A stretch of 64,000 nucleotides of DNA from an uncultured Eubacteriales bacterium (GCA_934486635.1 CAKSPZ010000001.1:310001-374000), one strand, 5' to 3'. Positions 1-8,983 are shown, counted from the first letter of the stretch. Numbers and translations: made by a program. Notes: generated from the sequence alone by a model not told the origin.

Positions 1-1
1 A

Positions 2-40
2 AATATAGCTGTTTGTGAAGAAATAAATGTTGAGCCATAA
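2..40 (+). CDS. possible 3' end of an upstream gene (partial)
   Basis: Frame 2 is open from the window edge and reads twelve residues ending Ile-Asn-Val-Glu-Pro before a TAA stop. The gene before ybeY in Clostridia is often phoH or an HD-domain phosphohydrolase, but twelve residues cannot identify it. It could also be chance. Confidence 0.25.
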   Translation, partial: NIAVCEEINVEP

Positions 41-231
41 GTGGAAAAATGTAAAAATAAAGAAATTTTTAAATGTGATATATTATCACTTTTCACGAAA
101 ATAAAAAACAAGGCATTTTTTTGATGACTTTGTAGAAAAAACATGTTACAATAGACTAAATTTAATTCATAGTTTAGTGCATAAAAATAATTATTTTTTA
201 ATTGTGACGCTTTAAATTTCGAAAAATACAC

Positions 232-260
232 TTGAAAAATTATCCTTAATATGTTAAAAT
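232..260 (+). promoter_or_regulatory. sigma-A-type promoter upstream of ybeY
   Basis: TTGAAA at 232-237 and TAAAAT at 255-260 are separated by exactly 17 bases. The stretch 41-381 holds no gene that I can support. Besides this promoter it contains a strong Shine-Dalgarno sequence at 304-311 that is not close to any long reading frame. Confidence 0.6.
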
Positions 261-381
261 TTATATTTAGTGTGCTTTATTTGAAAATTTGATAGGTATG
301 TACAAGGAGGGTAAAGTTTACTTGATTTTTTAGTATTTAATATGTGTAATATTATAAAAAACGGTAAGCAAATTTTTTAGT

Positions 382-882
382 ATGGATAAAATTAGAGTAA
401 TTATTAACAATAAGCAAAAAGAAGTAAAAATACCAACAGGGTTACGTATGATAGTTCGTAGGTGCTGCAATGCAGTTTTGAGATTAGAAGAATTTAAAGG
501 TTCGGCAGAAGTAAGTGTAACCTTTGTTGATAATGAGCAAATAAAAGAATTAAATAATAAATATAGGCAAAAAAATATGCCAACAGATGTTTTGTCATTT
601 CCAATGGGTATTGAAGGCAATTACGATACAGACCCGACAACCGGAGCTAAAATTCTTGGCGATGTAGTAATTTCTATGGAAAAGGCTGAAGAGCAAGCTA
701 AAAAGTATGGGCATAGTTTGCAAAAGGAAGTTGGATATTTAACAGCACATTCAGTTTTACATTTGTTAGGCTATGACCATGAAAATGGCGGCATGGAAAA
801 GGTACGTATGCGTGAGAAAGAAGAAATAGTTATGTCGCAAATGGGTTTTTCAGGCACATCTTCTTATTATTCAGATAAGTAA
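382..882 (+). CDS. ybeY: endoribonuclease YbeY (rRNA maturation factor)
   Basis: This is a single-strand-specific zinc metallo-endoribonuclease that acts in 16S rRNA 3'-end maturation and ribosome quality control. The family signature H-x3-H-x5-H is present as His123, His127 and His133 in the segment HSVLHLLGYDH. The length of 166 residues is normal for the family. The ATG at 382 has no convincing Shine-Dalgarno sequence, although a strong one lies about 70 nt upstream. The gene is followed without a gap by dgkA and then era, the usual Firmicutes arrangement. Family assignment is secure from the motif and context. Confidence 0.95.
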   Translation: MDKIRVIINNKQKEVKIPTGLRMIVRRCCNAVLRLEEFKGSAEVSVTFVDNEQIKELNNKYRQKNMPTDVLSFPMGIEGNYDTDPTTGAKILGDVVISMEKAEEQAKKYGHSLQKEVGYLTAHSVLHLLGYDHENGGMEKVRMREKEEIVMSQMGFSGTSSYYSDK

Positions 883-1407
883 ATGATGTTACTTAATAGT
901 ATAAAAAATGCTTTGAAAGGCATATTATATTGCATAAAAAGTGAAAAAAATATTCGGGTACATACAGTAGCAGTACTGTATGTACTGGTTTTTTCTATAT
1001 ATTTTAATTTATCCAATATACAATATGCAATTTTATTTTTAACAATGGCGGTTGTTATATCAATGGAATGTATAAATACTGCAATTGAGAAAATGTTGGA
1101 TTTTGAATATCAAGGTTACAATAATTTTGTAAAAGTAATAAAAGACATATCTGCGGGTGCGGTTCTAATTTCAGCTATAGGATCGGTTTGTGTAGGGATA
1201 AACTTATTTTTTGACATCAATAAATGGTATAAATTAATTTATATTTTTAAAGCAAATATGTTTTTACAGATAATAGTTTTACTGTCTGTAATAATTTCTG
1301 TTGTTTATATAAATGGTATAAACAGGAGTTCACTTCAAAGAATATTGAATAGACTTAATAAAAAGGAAAGGATATGTAAGTTATGGAAAAAAAATCGGCG
1401 TTTATAG
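883..1407 (+). CDS. dgkA: undecaprenol/diacylglycerol kinase family membrane protein
   Basis: In Gram-positive bacteria this family phosphorylates undecaprenol, feeding the lipid carrier pool for wall synthesis at the membrane. The family signature E-x-x-N-x-x-x-E is visible as Glu62, Asn65 and Glu69. Three to four hydrophobic segments are present. The protein has 174 residues, longer than the usual 120-140. The extra C-terminal part contains a further membrane segment and a basic tail ending within the start of era. The ATG abuts the ybeY stop codon, so translation is probably coupled. Confidence 0.88.
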   Translation: MMLLNSIKNALKGILYCIKSEKNIRVHTVAVLYVLVFSIYFNLSNIQYAILFLTMAVVISMECINTAIEKMLDFEYQGYNNFVKVIKDISAGAVLISAIGSVCVGINLFFDINKWYKLIYIFKANMFLQIIVLLSVIISVVYINGINRSSLQRILNRLNKKERICKLWKKNRRL

Positions 1408-2294
1408 CTATAGTTGGAGTTCCAAATGTAGGAAAGTCATCTATGTTAAATGCAATGATAGGTCAGAAGATTTCCATAGTATCATCTAAACCACAAACGA
1501 CACGAACTAGGATAATGGGCATATTAACTCAAGGAGAAACACAACTCGTGTTTATTGATACACCGGGAATACATAAGCCTAAAAATCAACTTGGTCAATA
1601 TATGGAAAAGTCAATTAAAGAATCTGTATCTTCTGTAGATGCTTGTTTAATGGTTATTGAAGCGGGAAAACCATTAAGAGAAGAAGAACTAAAATTAATA
1701 AAAAGATTAAAAAACATGAATTTGCCTACAATTTTAGCAATTAATAAAATTGATATATTGCAAGAAAAATCCATAATAATGCAACAAATTAATGAGATAT
1801 CAAATCTTAATGATTTTTTAGCAATTGTACCCATGTCTGTAAAAACCAGGGATGGGATGGATAGTTTGATTGATGAATTAAAAAAAGTTGCTGTGCAACC
1901 AGGGCATTTCTTTGAAGAAGATGCATTAACAGATCAACCGGAAAGGGTAATAGTTGCAGAAATAATAAGAGAGAAAATTTTAAGGCTTGTAGATAAAGAA
2001 ATTCCTCATGGAATAGCTGTTTGTGTGGAAAGAATGCGTGATCGAGAAGATGGCAAAAATTTAGTAGATATAGATGCAGTGATTTATTGTGAAAAAAATA
2101 GTCATAAAGGTATATTAATAGGTAAGCAAGGAACAATGTTAAAAAAGATAGGGTCTCATGCAAGGCGAGATATAGAAAATTTTTTAGGAACAAAGGTTAA
2201 TTTACAGTTATGGATAAAGGTTAAAGAAGATTGGAGAAATAGAGCAGGTCTTTTAAGAAATTTTGGATTTAATGAAAAGGACTTCGACATTTAG
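1383..2294 (+). CDS. era: GTPase Era
   Basis: Era is a GTPase that binds the 3' end of 16S rRNA and checks small-subunit assembly. The P-loop GVPNVGKS lies at residues 12-19, the switch II motif is DTPG, and the specificity motif NKID is near residue 120. A KH RNA-binding domain occupies the C-terminal third, with its GKQG-type loop near residue 245. The length of 303 residues is typical. An AAAGG ribosome site precedes the ATG, which overlaps the end of dgkA by 25 nt. The ybeY-dgkA-era order supports the call. Confidence 0.97.
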   Translation: MEKKSAFIAIVGVPNVGKSSMLNAMIGQKISIVSSKPQTTRTRIMGILTQGETQLVFIDTPGIHKPKNQLGQYMEKSIKESVSSVDACLMVIEAGKPLREEELKLIKRLKNMNLPTILAINKIDILQEKSIIMQQINEISNLNDFLAIVPMSVKTRDGMDSLIDELKKVAVQPGHFFEEDALTDQPERVIVAEIIREKILRLVDKEIPHGIAVCVERMRDREDGKNLVDIDAVIYCEKNSHKGILIGKQGTMLKKIGSHARRDIENFLGTKVNLQLWIKVKEDWRNRAGLLRNFGFNEKDFDI

Positions 2295-2321
2295 AACGGG
2301 TGGTATTATGCCATCCGTTCT
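2293..2321 (+). terminator. hairpin just after era
   Basis: An 11-bp stem (AGAACGGGTGG with CCATCCGTTCT, one G-T pair) starts on the era stop codon. It is followed by AATTATTAAAA rather than a clean T-run. It may be a weak terminator or an attenuation or processing hairpin inside the operon. Confidence 0.5.
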
Positions 2322-2408
2322 AATTATTAAAAAAGGATAAGTTTTCCTTATATATATCTTGACTTATTGTAAAGAATAAAATTAGACTTTAAGTACGGAG
2401 GAATATAT

Positions 2409-2573
2409 ATGAGTGAAGACAATGCATGGGAAAAGTTCACATATACCGGAAACGTAATGGATTATTTAACATATGCATCTATAAAAAATTCAAATAGAGA
2501 AAAAAATGAAGGAGTAAAAAGTTATGCAAGTCAAAACAGACGGCTTGATAATAATGGAGAAATCAATATCTGA
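2409..2573 (+). CDS. yqzL: YqzL-like small protein
   Basis: This 54-residue protein has the pattern Trp-x2-Phe-x2-Thr-Gly-x3-x-Tyr-Leu near its start, which matches the short YqzL family (known from Bacillus between era and recO). Its function is unknown. The ATG at 2409 has a good CGGAGGA ribosome site. The frame runs 50 nt into recO, an unusually long overlap, so its last residues are encoded together with the recO start. Position and motif together support the gene. Confidence 0.75.
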   Translation: MSEDNAWEKFTYTGNVMDYLTYASIKNSNREKNEGVKSYASQNRRLDNNGEINI

Positions 2574-3273
2574 AAGCGATAGATTAGTTACGATTTTAAC
2601 TAGGAAATATGGTTTAATAAGGGCATTTGTACGGGGTGCAAAAAATATAAAAAATAAAAATTTTTCGTCTACACAGCTTTTTTGTTATTCCGATTTTAAT
2701 ATATATAAGGGTCGGGATAAATACATAGTAAATGAATCAAACTCCAAAAAATCTTTTTGGAATTTAAGATGCCATATAGAAAAGCTAGCATTAGCGCAGT
2801 ATTTTTGTGATTTACTTTTAAATTTAGTGATAGAAGAACAAAATACAGAGGATATATTAAGATTAACTTTAAATTCATTGTATTATTTATCTGAAGGAAA
2901 ATTATCGAATGCATTAATAAAATCAGTTTTTGAAATGAGATTATTAGCGATGTCAGGATACATGCCACATTTAGTTTCATGTGTTTGTTGTGAAGAATCA
3001 AGTAAAACAGTTTTTTACTTTGTCCCGAATGAAAATGGACTTTTGTGTGAAAATTGTTATAAATCTAAAAATAAGTTTGGTTTTAAATTATCTGAAGGAG
3101 TTTTATATGCATTAAGATATACTGTCTATTCTGAGTTTAATAAAATGTTTGCATTTGAACTAAAAAAACAAAGTCAAATGGAATTATCAATGATTACAGA
3201 AAGCTATTTACTAAAATGTATAGAAAAAAATTTGAAGACACTAGACTTTTATAAACAACTTATGATAAATTAG
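2524..3273 (+). CDS. recO: DNA repair protein RecO
   Basis: RecO loads RecA onto SSB-coated single-stranded DNA and anneals complementary strands. The N-terminal part is the OB-fold, with conserved Ser-Glu-Ser-Asp-Arg around residues 14-20. A zinc site follows, with C153-x2-C156 and C175-x2-C178. The 249-residue length is normal. GAAGGAG precedes the ATG with good spacing, inside the 3' end of the yqzL-like gene. Confidence 0.95.
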   Translation: MQVKTDGLIIMEKSISESDRLVTILTRKYGLIRAFVRGAKNIKNKNFSSTQLFCYSDFNIYKGRDKYIVNESNSKKSFWNLRCHIEKLALAQYFCDLLLNLVIEEQNTEDILRLTLNSLYYLSEGKLSNALIKSVFEMRLLAMSGYMPHLVSCVCCEESSKTVFYFVPNENGLLCENCYKSKNKFGFKLSEGVLYALRYTVYSEFNKMFAFELKKQSQMELSMITESYLLKCIEKNLKTLDFYKQLMIN

Positions 3274-3308
3274 TACTGGAAATATGAAAAGAAAGGGCCA
3301 AACTAAAA

Positions 3309-5657
3309 ATGAATAAACACTATAAAACACTTGGTCTTGATAAAATTTTAGATATGTTATCAAAGAAGACTTCAAGTGAGGATTCAAGAAAAAAAGCATT
3401 GAGTATTTTACCGGCACATGACATTAATACTGTTAATCAACTTATAAAGGAAACTTCTGATGCACATATGTTAATAGCTAGATATAAGGGGCCATCTTTT
3501 AATGGACTTAATGACATAAAGGTATCAGTACAAAGAGCAAAAGCAGGAGCAACGCTTAGTACAGTTGAACTGTTAAAAATAGCTCAAACTGTATATGTTT
3601 TTAACTCACTTTACAAGTTTAGAGAGCAATTTTCATCATTAAAGACAAGTCTCGATGCAAGATTTAACAGAGTTATACAAAACAAATATATAGAAAATAA
3701 GATTAAGTCAAGTATATTATCAGAGGATGAAATTGCAGATACGGCTTCAACTGAGTTATTGGAAATAAGAAAAAAGATTCGTAGAAGTTCAGATAAGGTA
3801 AGAGATCAATTAGACAAGATGTTAAGGTCTCCGAATATTCAAAAATATTTACAAGAAAATATAGTAACGATAAAATCAGGAAGATTTGTATTGCCAGTAA
3901 AAGCAGAATTTAAGAAAAATATATCAGGGTTAGTGCATGAGACATCTTCAAGTGGAGCTACATTATTTATAGAGCCAATGAGTGTAGTAGATGCAAATAA
4001 TGAAATAAAAATTTTACGGCAAAAAGAAAAAAATGAAATTGATAAAATATTAAAAAATCTTTCAAGTGAGGTTGGAGGTTTTGCAGATGATATACTTATA
4101 AGTTACGACGTGTGCGTAGAGTTGGATGTGATTTTTGCAAAGGCTGATTTAGCATATAGTATGAGGGCTATTTCACCTAAAATTAATAATCAAGGTAAGA
4201 TTAATTTAAAGAATGCTAGACATCCGCTTATTAATAAAGAAAAAATAGTGCCTACAAATATTTTTCTGGGTGATAAATTTGACACATTAGTAATAACGGG
4301 ACCTAATACAGGTGGAAAAACAGTTTCATTAAAAACTATAGGGTTATTTACTTTAATGGCAATGTGCGGATTAATGATACCGGCAAATGAAGGCAGTGAA
4401 GTGTCAGTATTTGAACATATTTTGTCAGACATAGGAGACGAACAAAGCATAGAACAGTCGTTATCTACATTTTCAGCTCATATGGTTAATATAATAGATA
4501 TTTTAAATACTGCGAATGATAAGAGTTTGATTCTTTTAGATGAATTAGGAGCAGGAACAGATCCTGTAGAGGGTGCTGCTTTAGCCATATCTATATTAGA
4601 AAATTTAAGGGAAAAAGGAACTAAAGTAGTAGCGACAACGCACTATGCCGAATTAAAATCCTATGCAATATCTACATTACGAGTAGAAAATGCGTGTTGT
4701 GAATTTGATGTAGAAACATTAAAACCAACATATAATTTATTAATTGGAATGCCGGGTCGGTCAAATGCATTTGCAATTTCAAGAAAATTAGGTATGCCAG
4801 AAGATATAGTAAGTAATGCTCAAGAATTTGTTTCTTCTGAGGACAGTAAATTTGAAGAAGTTGTAAAAAGTTTAGAAATTAGTAGATTAACTTTAGAAAA
4901 AGAAAAAATTGAAATTGAGAAATTAAAAAAACAAATACAGCAAGATGCAACATTTATATCAAAAGAAAAAGAAAAATTAAAAAGCCAATGCGAAGATGAA
5001 ATAAAAATCGCAAAGGCTAAATCTGAAAGTTTAGTATCAAGAGCAACAGCAATGGCAAATGAACTTTTAGAAGAAGTGAAAAAGGCTAAAAAAGCTTCTA
5101 ATAATGTTGAGATGATAAAAAAAATAAAATCTGATTTAAATGAGATAGAACGAACTATAGATCCGGTAGAAAAAAATAAAAAAACTGACTATAAATTACC
5201 AAGGAAATTGAAAATAGGAGATAATGTATTAATAATTGATATAGATAAAAAAGGAACAATTTTAGATATAACCTCCAATGGAGATATGGCTACAGTTCAA
5301 GCAGGAATAATAAAAACTAGAGTGCCTGTAAGTAATATTAGGCTGTTAGATAAAGAGCCAATAAAAAAGACTTTTTCGATTAATACCGGAAAAGTAAAAA
5401 ATAAAATGATGAAAGTTACAAGAGAACTGGATGTAAGAGGACAAACAGCCTTAGAAGCCATAATAGAGCTTGATAATTTTATAGATAATGCAGTTCTATC
5501 AAATGTACATCAATTAACAGTTATACATGGAAAAGGGACAGGCGTGTTACGCACAGAGATATCTAAGCATTTAAAAAATCATCCCAATGTTAAATCAAGT
5601 CGTTTAGGGACATTTGGGGAAGGAGAATCAGGAGTAACAATTATAGAATTAAAGTAA
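3309..5657 (+). CDS. mutS2: endonuclease MutS2
   Basis: MutS2 is a MutS-family ATPase without mismatch-recognition domain I. In Firmicutes it acts in ribosome rescue and in suppressing homologous recombination. The Walker A motif GPNTGGKT is near residue 332 and Walker B, LILLDELGAGTDP, near 410. A long charged coiled-coil region follows, and the final 75 residues form the Smr nuclease domain with LDVRGQ and HGKGTG. The 782-residue length is standard. It is the last gene of the ybeY-recO run. Confidence 0.96.
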   Translation: MNKHYKTLGLDKILDMLSKKTSSEDSRKKALSILPAHDINTVNQLIKETSDAHMLIARYKGPSFNGLNDIKVSVQRAKAGATLSTVELLKIAQTVYVFNSLYKFREQFSSLKTSLDARFNRVIQNKYIENKIKSSILSEDEIADTASTELLEIRKKIRRSSDKVRDQLDKMLRSPNIQKYLQENIVTIKSGRFVLPVKAEFKKNISGLVHETSSSGATLFIEPMSVVDANNEIKILRQKEKNEIDKILKNLSSEVGGFADDILISYDVCVELDVIFAKADLAYSMRAISPKINNQGKINLKNARHPLINKEKIVPTNIFLGDKFDTLVITGPNTGGKTVSLKTIGLFTLMAMCGLMIPANEGSEVSVFEHILSDIGDEQSIEQSLSTFSAHMVNIIDILNTANDKSLILLDELGAGTDPVEGAALAISILENLREKGTKVVATTHYAELKSYAISTLRVENACCEFDVETLKPTYNLLIGMPGRSNAFAISRKLGMPEDIVSNAQEFVSSEDSKFEEVVKSLEISRLTLEKEKIEIEKLKKQIQQDATFISKEKEKLKSQCEDEIKIAKAKSESLVSRATAMANELLEEVKKAKKASNNVEMIKKIKSDLNEIERTIDPVEKNKKTDYKLPRKLKIGDNVLIIDIDKKGTILDITSNGDMATVQAGIIKTRVPVSNIRLLDKEPIKKTFSINTGKVKNKMMKVTRELDVRGQTALEAIIELDNFIDNAVLSNVHQLTVIHGKGTGVLRTEISKHLKNHPNVKSSRLGTFGEGESGVTIIELK

Positions 5658-5664
5658 ATAAGTT

Positions 5665-5838
5665 TTATTTTGATGATGAGTCAAGATTTTGAAGAGCAAA
5701 GTCTATACATTGACCAATAAACTTGTTTCTACTCATATTATTTTGATTAGCGACATCATCAATGAATTTTAGTTTTTCAGAATCTAATCGTATACAAATT
5801 ACCTCGTTTTTTTCTGGTTTTGGAATAAAACGTACCAT
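5665..5838 (-). CDS. ribbon-helix-helix small DNA-binding protein
   Basis: This 57-residue protein starts Met-Val-Arg-Phe-Ile-Pro-Lys-Pro-Glu-Lys, followed by a strand (VICIRLD) and two helices ending Ser-Arg-Asn-Lys-Phe-Ile. That is the layout of CopG/Arc-type ribbon-helix-helix proteins, which bind operators as dimers. AAGGAG precedes the ATG at a good distance. It converges on mutS2 with only 7 nt between the stops. The target is unknown. It could act on the divergent small gene at 5968. Confidence 0.72.
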   Translation of the reverse strand: MVRFIPKPEKNEVICIRLDSEKLKFIDDVANQNNMSRNKFIGQCIDFALQNLDSSSK

Positions 5839-5873
5839 ATGAACAACTCCTTAATGAATTTTTATAATAAACT

Positions 5874-5902
5874 TTGACAAATTATTTATTATCTCCTATT
5901 AT
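5874..5902 (+). promoter_or_regulatory. consensus sigma-A promoter for the small gene at 5968
   Basis: A perfect TTGACA at 5874-5879 and TATTAT at 5897-5902 are 17 bases apart. Such a near-consensus promoter between two divergent tiny genes suggests tight repression, possibly by the neighbouring ribbon-helix-helix protein (inference). Confidence 0.7.
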
Positions 5903-5967
5903 AAGATTATATTAAATATAGAATACTTAACAATATTCAATATTGATATCATAAAATACAATATGAG

Positions 5968-6129
5968 GTGATATATATAAAAGAATACAAAATTATTTTA
6001 GAAGACGAAGTGTCAAAATTTTATGAAGATTTATCAAAACTTCAGAAAAAGCCAATAGAGGAAGTATTGAATGATAGCCTGAATAAGTATATTGACATAA
6101 TGATGGCAGTTTTATTTTCCTCTAAATAA
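5968..6129 (+). CDS. small helical protein, start codon non-canonical or GTG
   Basis: The frame reads Lys-Glu-Tyr-Lys-Ile-Ile-Leu-Glu-Asp-Glu and then two predicted helices, about 50 residues in all, similar in plan to small antitoxin-type proteins. A strong GAGGTG ribosome site at 5965-5970 points to an ATA codon at 5977. The only standard start is the GTG at 5968, which lies inside the ribosome site itself. Either ATA is used or an ATG has mutated. The promoter immediately upstream argues that the gene is or was expressed. Function is not recognised. Confidence 0.5.
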   Translation: MIYIKEYKIILEDEVSKFYEDLSKLQKKPIEEVLNDSLNKYIDIMMAVLFSSK

Positions 6130-6357
6130 AGGCAATATATGAGTATGTTAAAAATAAGTAATAATAAAAAGTGTGAAAAAATTAAAAAATGCTTAATATT
6201 TTTAAACAGTTTTTATTTTTATATTTATTAATTGTTACTTTTTAATATATATAGGAATTAACATAAAGACATAAAATATGTTATCAATAATGATTTAATT
6301 AAAAATAGTAAATTATTTATACTTTTTATTATATAATTCTTTAATAACACATAAAAT
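6130..6357. other. AT-rich intergenic stretch, no gene seen
   Basis: This very A/T-rich region lies between the small plus-strand gene and the terminator of the large minus-strand gene. No reading frame with a ribosome site, no RNA gene and no clear promoter could be supported. Confidence 0.5.
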
Positions 6358-6383
6358 AAAGCCCCTGATTTATCAGGGGCTTT
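6358..6383 (-). terminator. intrinsic terminator of the Nif11-leader protein gene
   Basis: An 11-bp perfect stem (AAAGCCCCTGA with its complement) has a four-base loop and T-rich flanks on both sides. It sits 9 nt beyond the stop codon of the minus-strand gene and can work in both directions. Confidence 0.85.
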
Positions 6384-6392
6384 ATTTTTGTA

Positions 6393-8870
6393 TTACTTAA
6401 TTTGTTCAAGAAGCTTTTGAGCCTCAGTAGAAAGTTTTGAAAGTGTTTTATTGTACTCTTGAATCTTAGAGTTATTTTTTTCTAGCTGTTTTTTCATGTT
6501 TGCTATATTAACTTTTTCGTTGTTATTGTTATATAATACTCCTTTATAAGTAGCAGACTTACCATTTATAATGTCGTTTTCTAAAGTGTTAAATTCATTC
6601 TGCTCATCTATAGTCTTTCCTTCTTTATTGCGAAGTTCATCATATCTTAAAGTAGCTTTTTCATAATCATTTATTTTCTTTTCTAACTCAGTTGAAGTAC
6701 AAGTTAAATCATAGATATCATCAAATGTATCGGTTTTAAGAGCATTGTTTATATTTAATTCTAACATTGTTAATGCTGTTTTTTGTTCATCACTAATATT
6801 ACCTTCCATAGCAGTTTGAATATTTTTTAACTGCTCAATAAGTTTAAGGGCTTTATTGCCTAAATCTTGTAATTTATCAAATTTAGCTTTACTAAATTTA
6901 CCTTGAGATGTTAATTCAGCAATCTTATCTTGTATTTCATTTAATTTTTTAGTAGCTTTATTGTAATCATTAATAACTTGTTTTTGGTAGTTTTCAAAAT
7001 CAACGTTTTCCGGCCTGGTTGATAACATTGCATTAATTTTATTCTGCTGAGCTTTTAATTTTTCTGTAGTGCTGCTTGTATCTTTTTCAAGCTTTTGTCT
7101 TTCAGCGTTGGAATGCCTTTTTATACTATTTACTTTTTCAGATATATATTCTATATTACTTTGAGCAAAAGAAACGTGTTTTTTAGCACTTTTCTGTTCT
7201 TGTTTTTCAGACTTTTGCGAAGTTTGATTTTTGAGGACCTCTGCAATTTTGTCTTTTGCATCTTTGCATTTTTTTTCAATGTTAGCGTTGTCATCTTCAC
7301 TCATAGTGTCGTTATTAGATTTTTCCCACAAATCATCCAAGTCCGAATATTTAGGATTTATCGTACTAGGCTTCATTTGGACTTGTTGTAATGTTTCAAC
7401 AACATTTTTAGTTGTAAAATATGCTTTGGATGCCGTACTTAATTTTATAGCAGCATTGTTACGTTCATTTTGGCTGGCTGTCTCAGGAAGTTTGAAAAAG
7501 CTTTCGTCGCCTTGAGCAAGTTGAAAAATCGGAAGAATGGGGGAAAGTGTCTTATTAGCTTCGGCTTTCTTTTGTGCTTCAATTTTCATCTTATCAGCTT
7601 GTATTTGAGCTTGTTCATTTTGATCGTTATTTTGTTTAATATTTTCTAGTAATTGTTCTTGTTCTTTTTCGGATAAATCAATTCGTTTTTCAAAAATAGC
7701 AGCTGGTGGAGGAGAAGAAATGTTTTGAAATGAATTGATAGAAGGAGGTGGAGGTAATGGTGTTGTGGGAGAACTAATAGAAGAACTAGCTGGTGGAGGT
7801 GGTGGTAATGGCGTTGTGGGAGAACTAAACTGAGAAGATATACCAATATGAGGTGGAGGAGGTGGAGGTGGAGGTGAAGAAGGAGTAGTATTTTGAGAAG
7901 ATATAGAAGAAATTATTGGAGGAGGTGTTAAATTATTACGCAGAGAAGATGCAGAAGAAGCACGTGAAATAACGCCATTGGTGTTATTTTTCTGAGTTGC
8001 ATTAGAAAAAGCAGTACTATTTTCACTGCTACGATTAGAAAGCTGTGACTTTAGGGACTCATTTTCTACCTTTAAATTTAGGTTTTGTTGTTTTAAACGA
8101 GCTATTTCTGCTTTTAAGTTCTCGTTTTCTTCTTTTAATGCACTGTCTTGATAATCTGCAGTACTATTCCCTGATTTGTTTGCCTGAGAAGTTTCATGAT
8201 TGCTATTTTCTTCTTTTAATGCACTATATTGAGAATCTGCAATACTATTTACTGGTTTACTTGCCTGAGAAATTTCAGATTCATTGTTGCTAATTTCTTC
8301 TTCTCTTGTTTGAGCAATTTTTGTTTCATGGTTGCTACTTTCTTCTTTTTGAGAACTTGTAGCATTATTTTCAGCTTTTTGAGAATTTGTGGCGATACGT
8401 TCAGTTGTGTCAAAAAAATTAGATACTCTATTTTTAACTTCTTTGCCTAATGTATTTTTATCCTGAGCTGAAGGGGAAATATTATCTCCAGTAGTATTTT
8501 GTTCAGTACTAGTTGTTAAAGAATCATCATTATTATTGTTATTTCTTGTAAAGCAATGTGTACCCAATGAAATGGAACCTATCATAGATATAAGAGCAAG
8601 GGAAAGTGCGACACCAGTATGAGGATAAAATCCTCCAGACACATTTGATAAATCGTCGGCCGAAAGCTCATATGGGTAATTTAAAAAATCTGCCAAACTA
8701 ATGTCATAGCCATGATTTTTTATAAATGGCATAAGTTTTTTATTTAAGAAGTTTATAATATTTAATCCATCAAGGTTTTCGCTTTCCTTTTTTAAGCTAT
8801 GTAATTCTTTTTGAAGTTTAAAATTATTTTTACATTCAGAAAAAAATTTATCCATATTTTCCTTAGACAT
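6393..8870 (-). CDS. large repeat/polyproline/coiled-coil protein with Nif11-type double-glycine leader
   Basis: The 825-residue protein begins with about 80 residues that look like a Nif11-type leader, ending Leu-Ser-Ala-Asp-Asp-Leu-Ser-Asn-Val-Ser-Gly-Gly (GG at 79-80). A hydrophobic stretch follows at 85-103. Then come Asn/Ser/Glu-rich imperfect repeats (to about 240), a coiled coil (about 243-275), formin-like polyproline blocks up to eight prolines long (about 313-393), and a long charged helical C-terminus. Double-glycine leaders normally direct peptides to peptidase-containing ABC exporters, so export of this large protein is an inference. No exporter or modifying enzyme is nearby. An ATG further upstream is in frame, but AAAGGAG places the start at 8870. 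It has its own promoter and terminator, so it is monocistronic. No precise family is recognised. Confidence 0.85.
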   Translation of the reverse strand: MSKENMDKFFSECKNNFKLQKELHSLKKESENLDGLNIINFLNKKLMPFIKNHGYDISLADFLNYPYELSADDLSNVSGGFYPHTGVALSLALISMIGSISLGTHCFTRNNNNNDDSLTTSTEQNTTGDNISPSAQDKNTLGKEVKNRVSNFFDTTERIATNSQKAENNATSSQKEESSNHETKIAQTREEEISNNESEISQASKPVNSIADSQYSALKEENSNHETSQANKSGNSTADYQDSALKEENENLKAEIARLKQQNLNLKVENESLKSQLSNRSSENSTAFSNATQKNNTNGVISRASSASSLRNNLTPPPIISSISSQNTTPSSPPPPPPPPHIGISSQFSSPTTPLPPPPPASSSISSPTTPLPPPPSINSFQNISSPPPAAIFEKRIDLSEKEQEQLLENIKQNNDQNEQAQIQADKMKIEAQKKAEANKTLSPILPIFQLAQGDESFFKLPETASQNERNNAAIKLSTASKAYFTTKNVVETLQQVQMKPSTINPKYSDLDDLWEKSNNDTMSEDDNANIEKKCKDAKDKIAEVLKNQTSQKSEKQEQKSAKKHVSFAQSNIEYISEKVNSIKRHSNAERQKLEKDTSSTTEKLKAQQNKINAMLSTRPENVDFENYQKQVINDYNKATKKLNEIQDKIAELTSQGKFSKAKFDKLQDLGNKALKLIEQLKNIQTAMEGNISDEQKTALTMLELNINNALKTDTFDDIYDLTCTSTELEKKINDYEKATLRYDELRNKEGKTIDEQNEFNTLENDIINGKSATYKGVLYNNNNEKVNIANMKKQLEKNNSKIQEYNKTLSKLSTEAQKLLEQIK

Positions 8871-8897
8871 AAAAAAACTCCTTTCATCTTTTTTATA

Positions 8898-8926
8898 ATT
8901 ATACAATAAATACAATAAAAAGTCAA
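8898..8926 (-). promoter_or_regulatory. sigma-A promoter of the Nif11-leader protein gene
   Basis: On the minus strand TTGACT and a perfect TATAAT are 17 bases apart, about 28 nt upstream of the ATG at 8870. Confidence 0.75.
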
Positions 8927-8960
8927 CAAAATTCAAATAAATATGAAAAAACAACAAAAA

Positions 8961-8983
8961 CCTTCTCTGCTTTTTAGAGAAGG
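8961..8983 (-). terminator. terminator of the arginine deiminase operon
   Basis: An 8-bp stem (CCTTCTCT with AGAGAAGG) has a seven-base loop. On the minus strand it is followed by a T-rich tail. It lies 27 nt after the stop codon of the antiporter gene. Confidence 0.8.

Noticed and set aside
2293..2321. Riboswitch or rRNA-like element after era
   Set aside because: Only a single hairpin without conserved riboswitch core. Simplest reading is a weak terminator.
7690..7930. Polyproline blocks as a true formin FH1 or a WH2 actin-binding protein
   Set aside because: No FH2 domain or complete WH2 motif is visible. Low-complexity proline runs alone do not establish actin binding.
7095..8450. Plus-strand reading frames opposite the proline/repeat-rich gene
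   Set aside because: They are shadows of a biased coding sequence, without ribosome sites or independent promoters.
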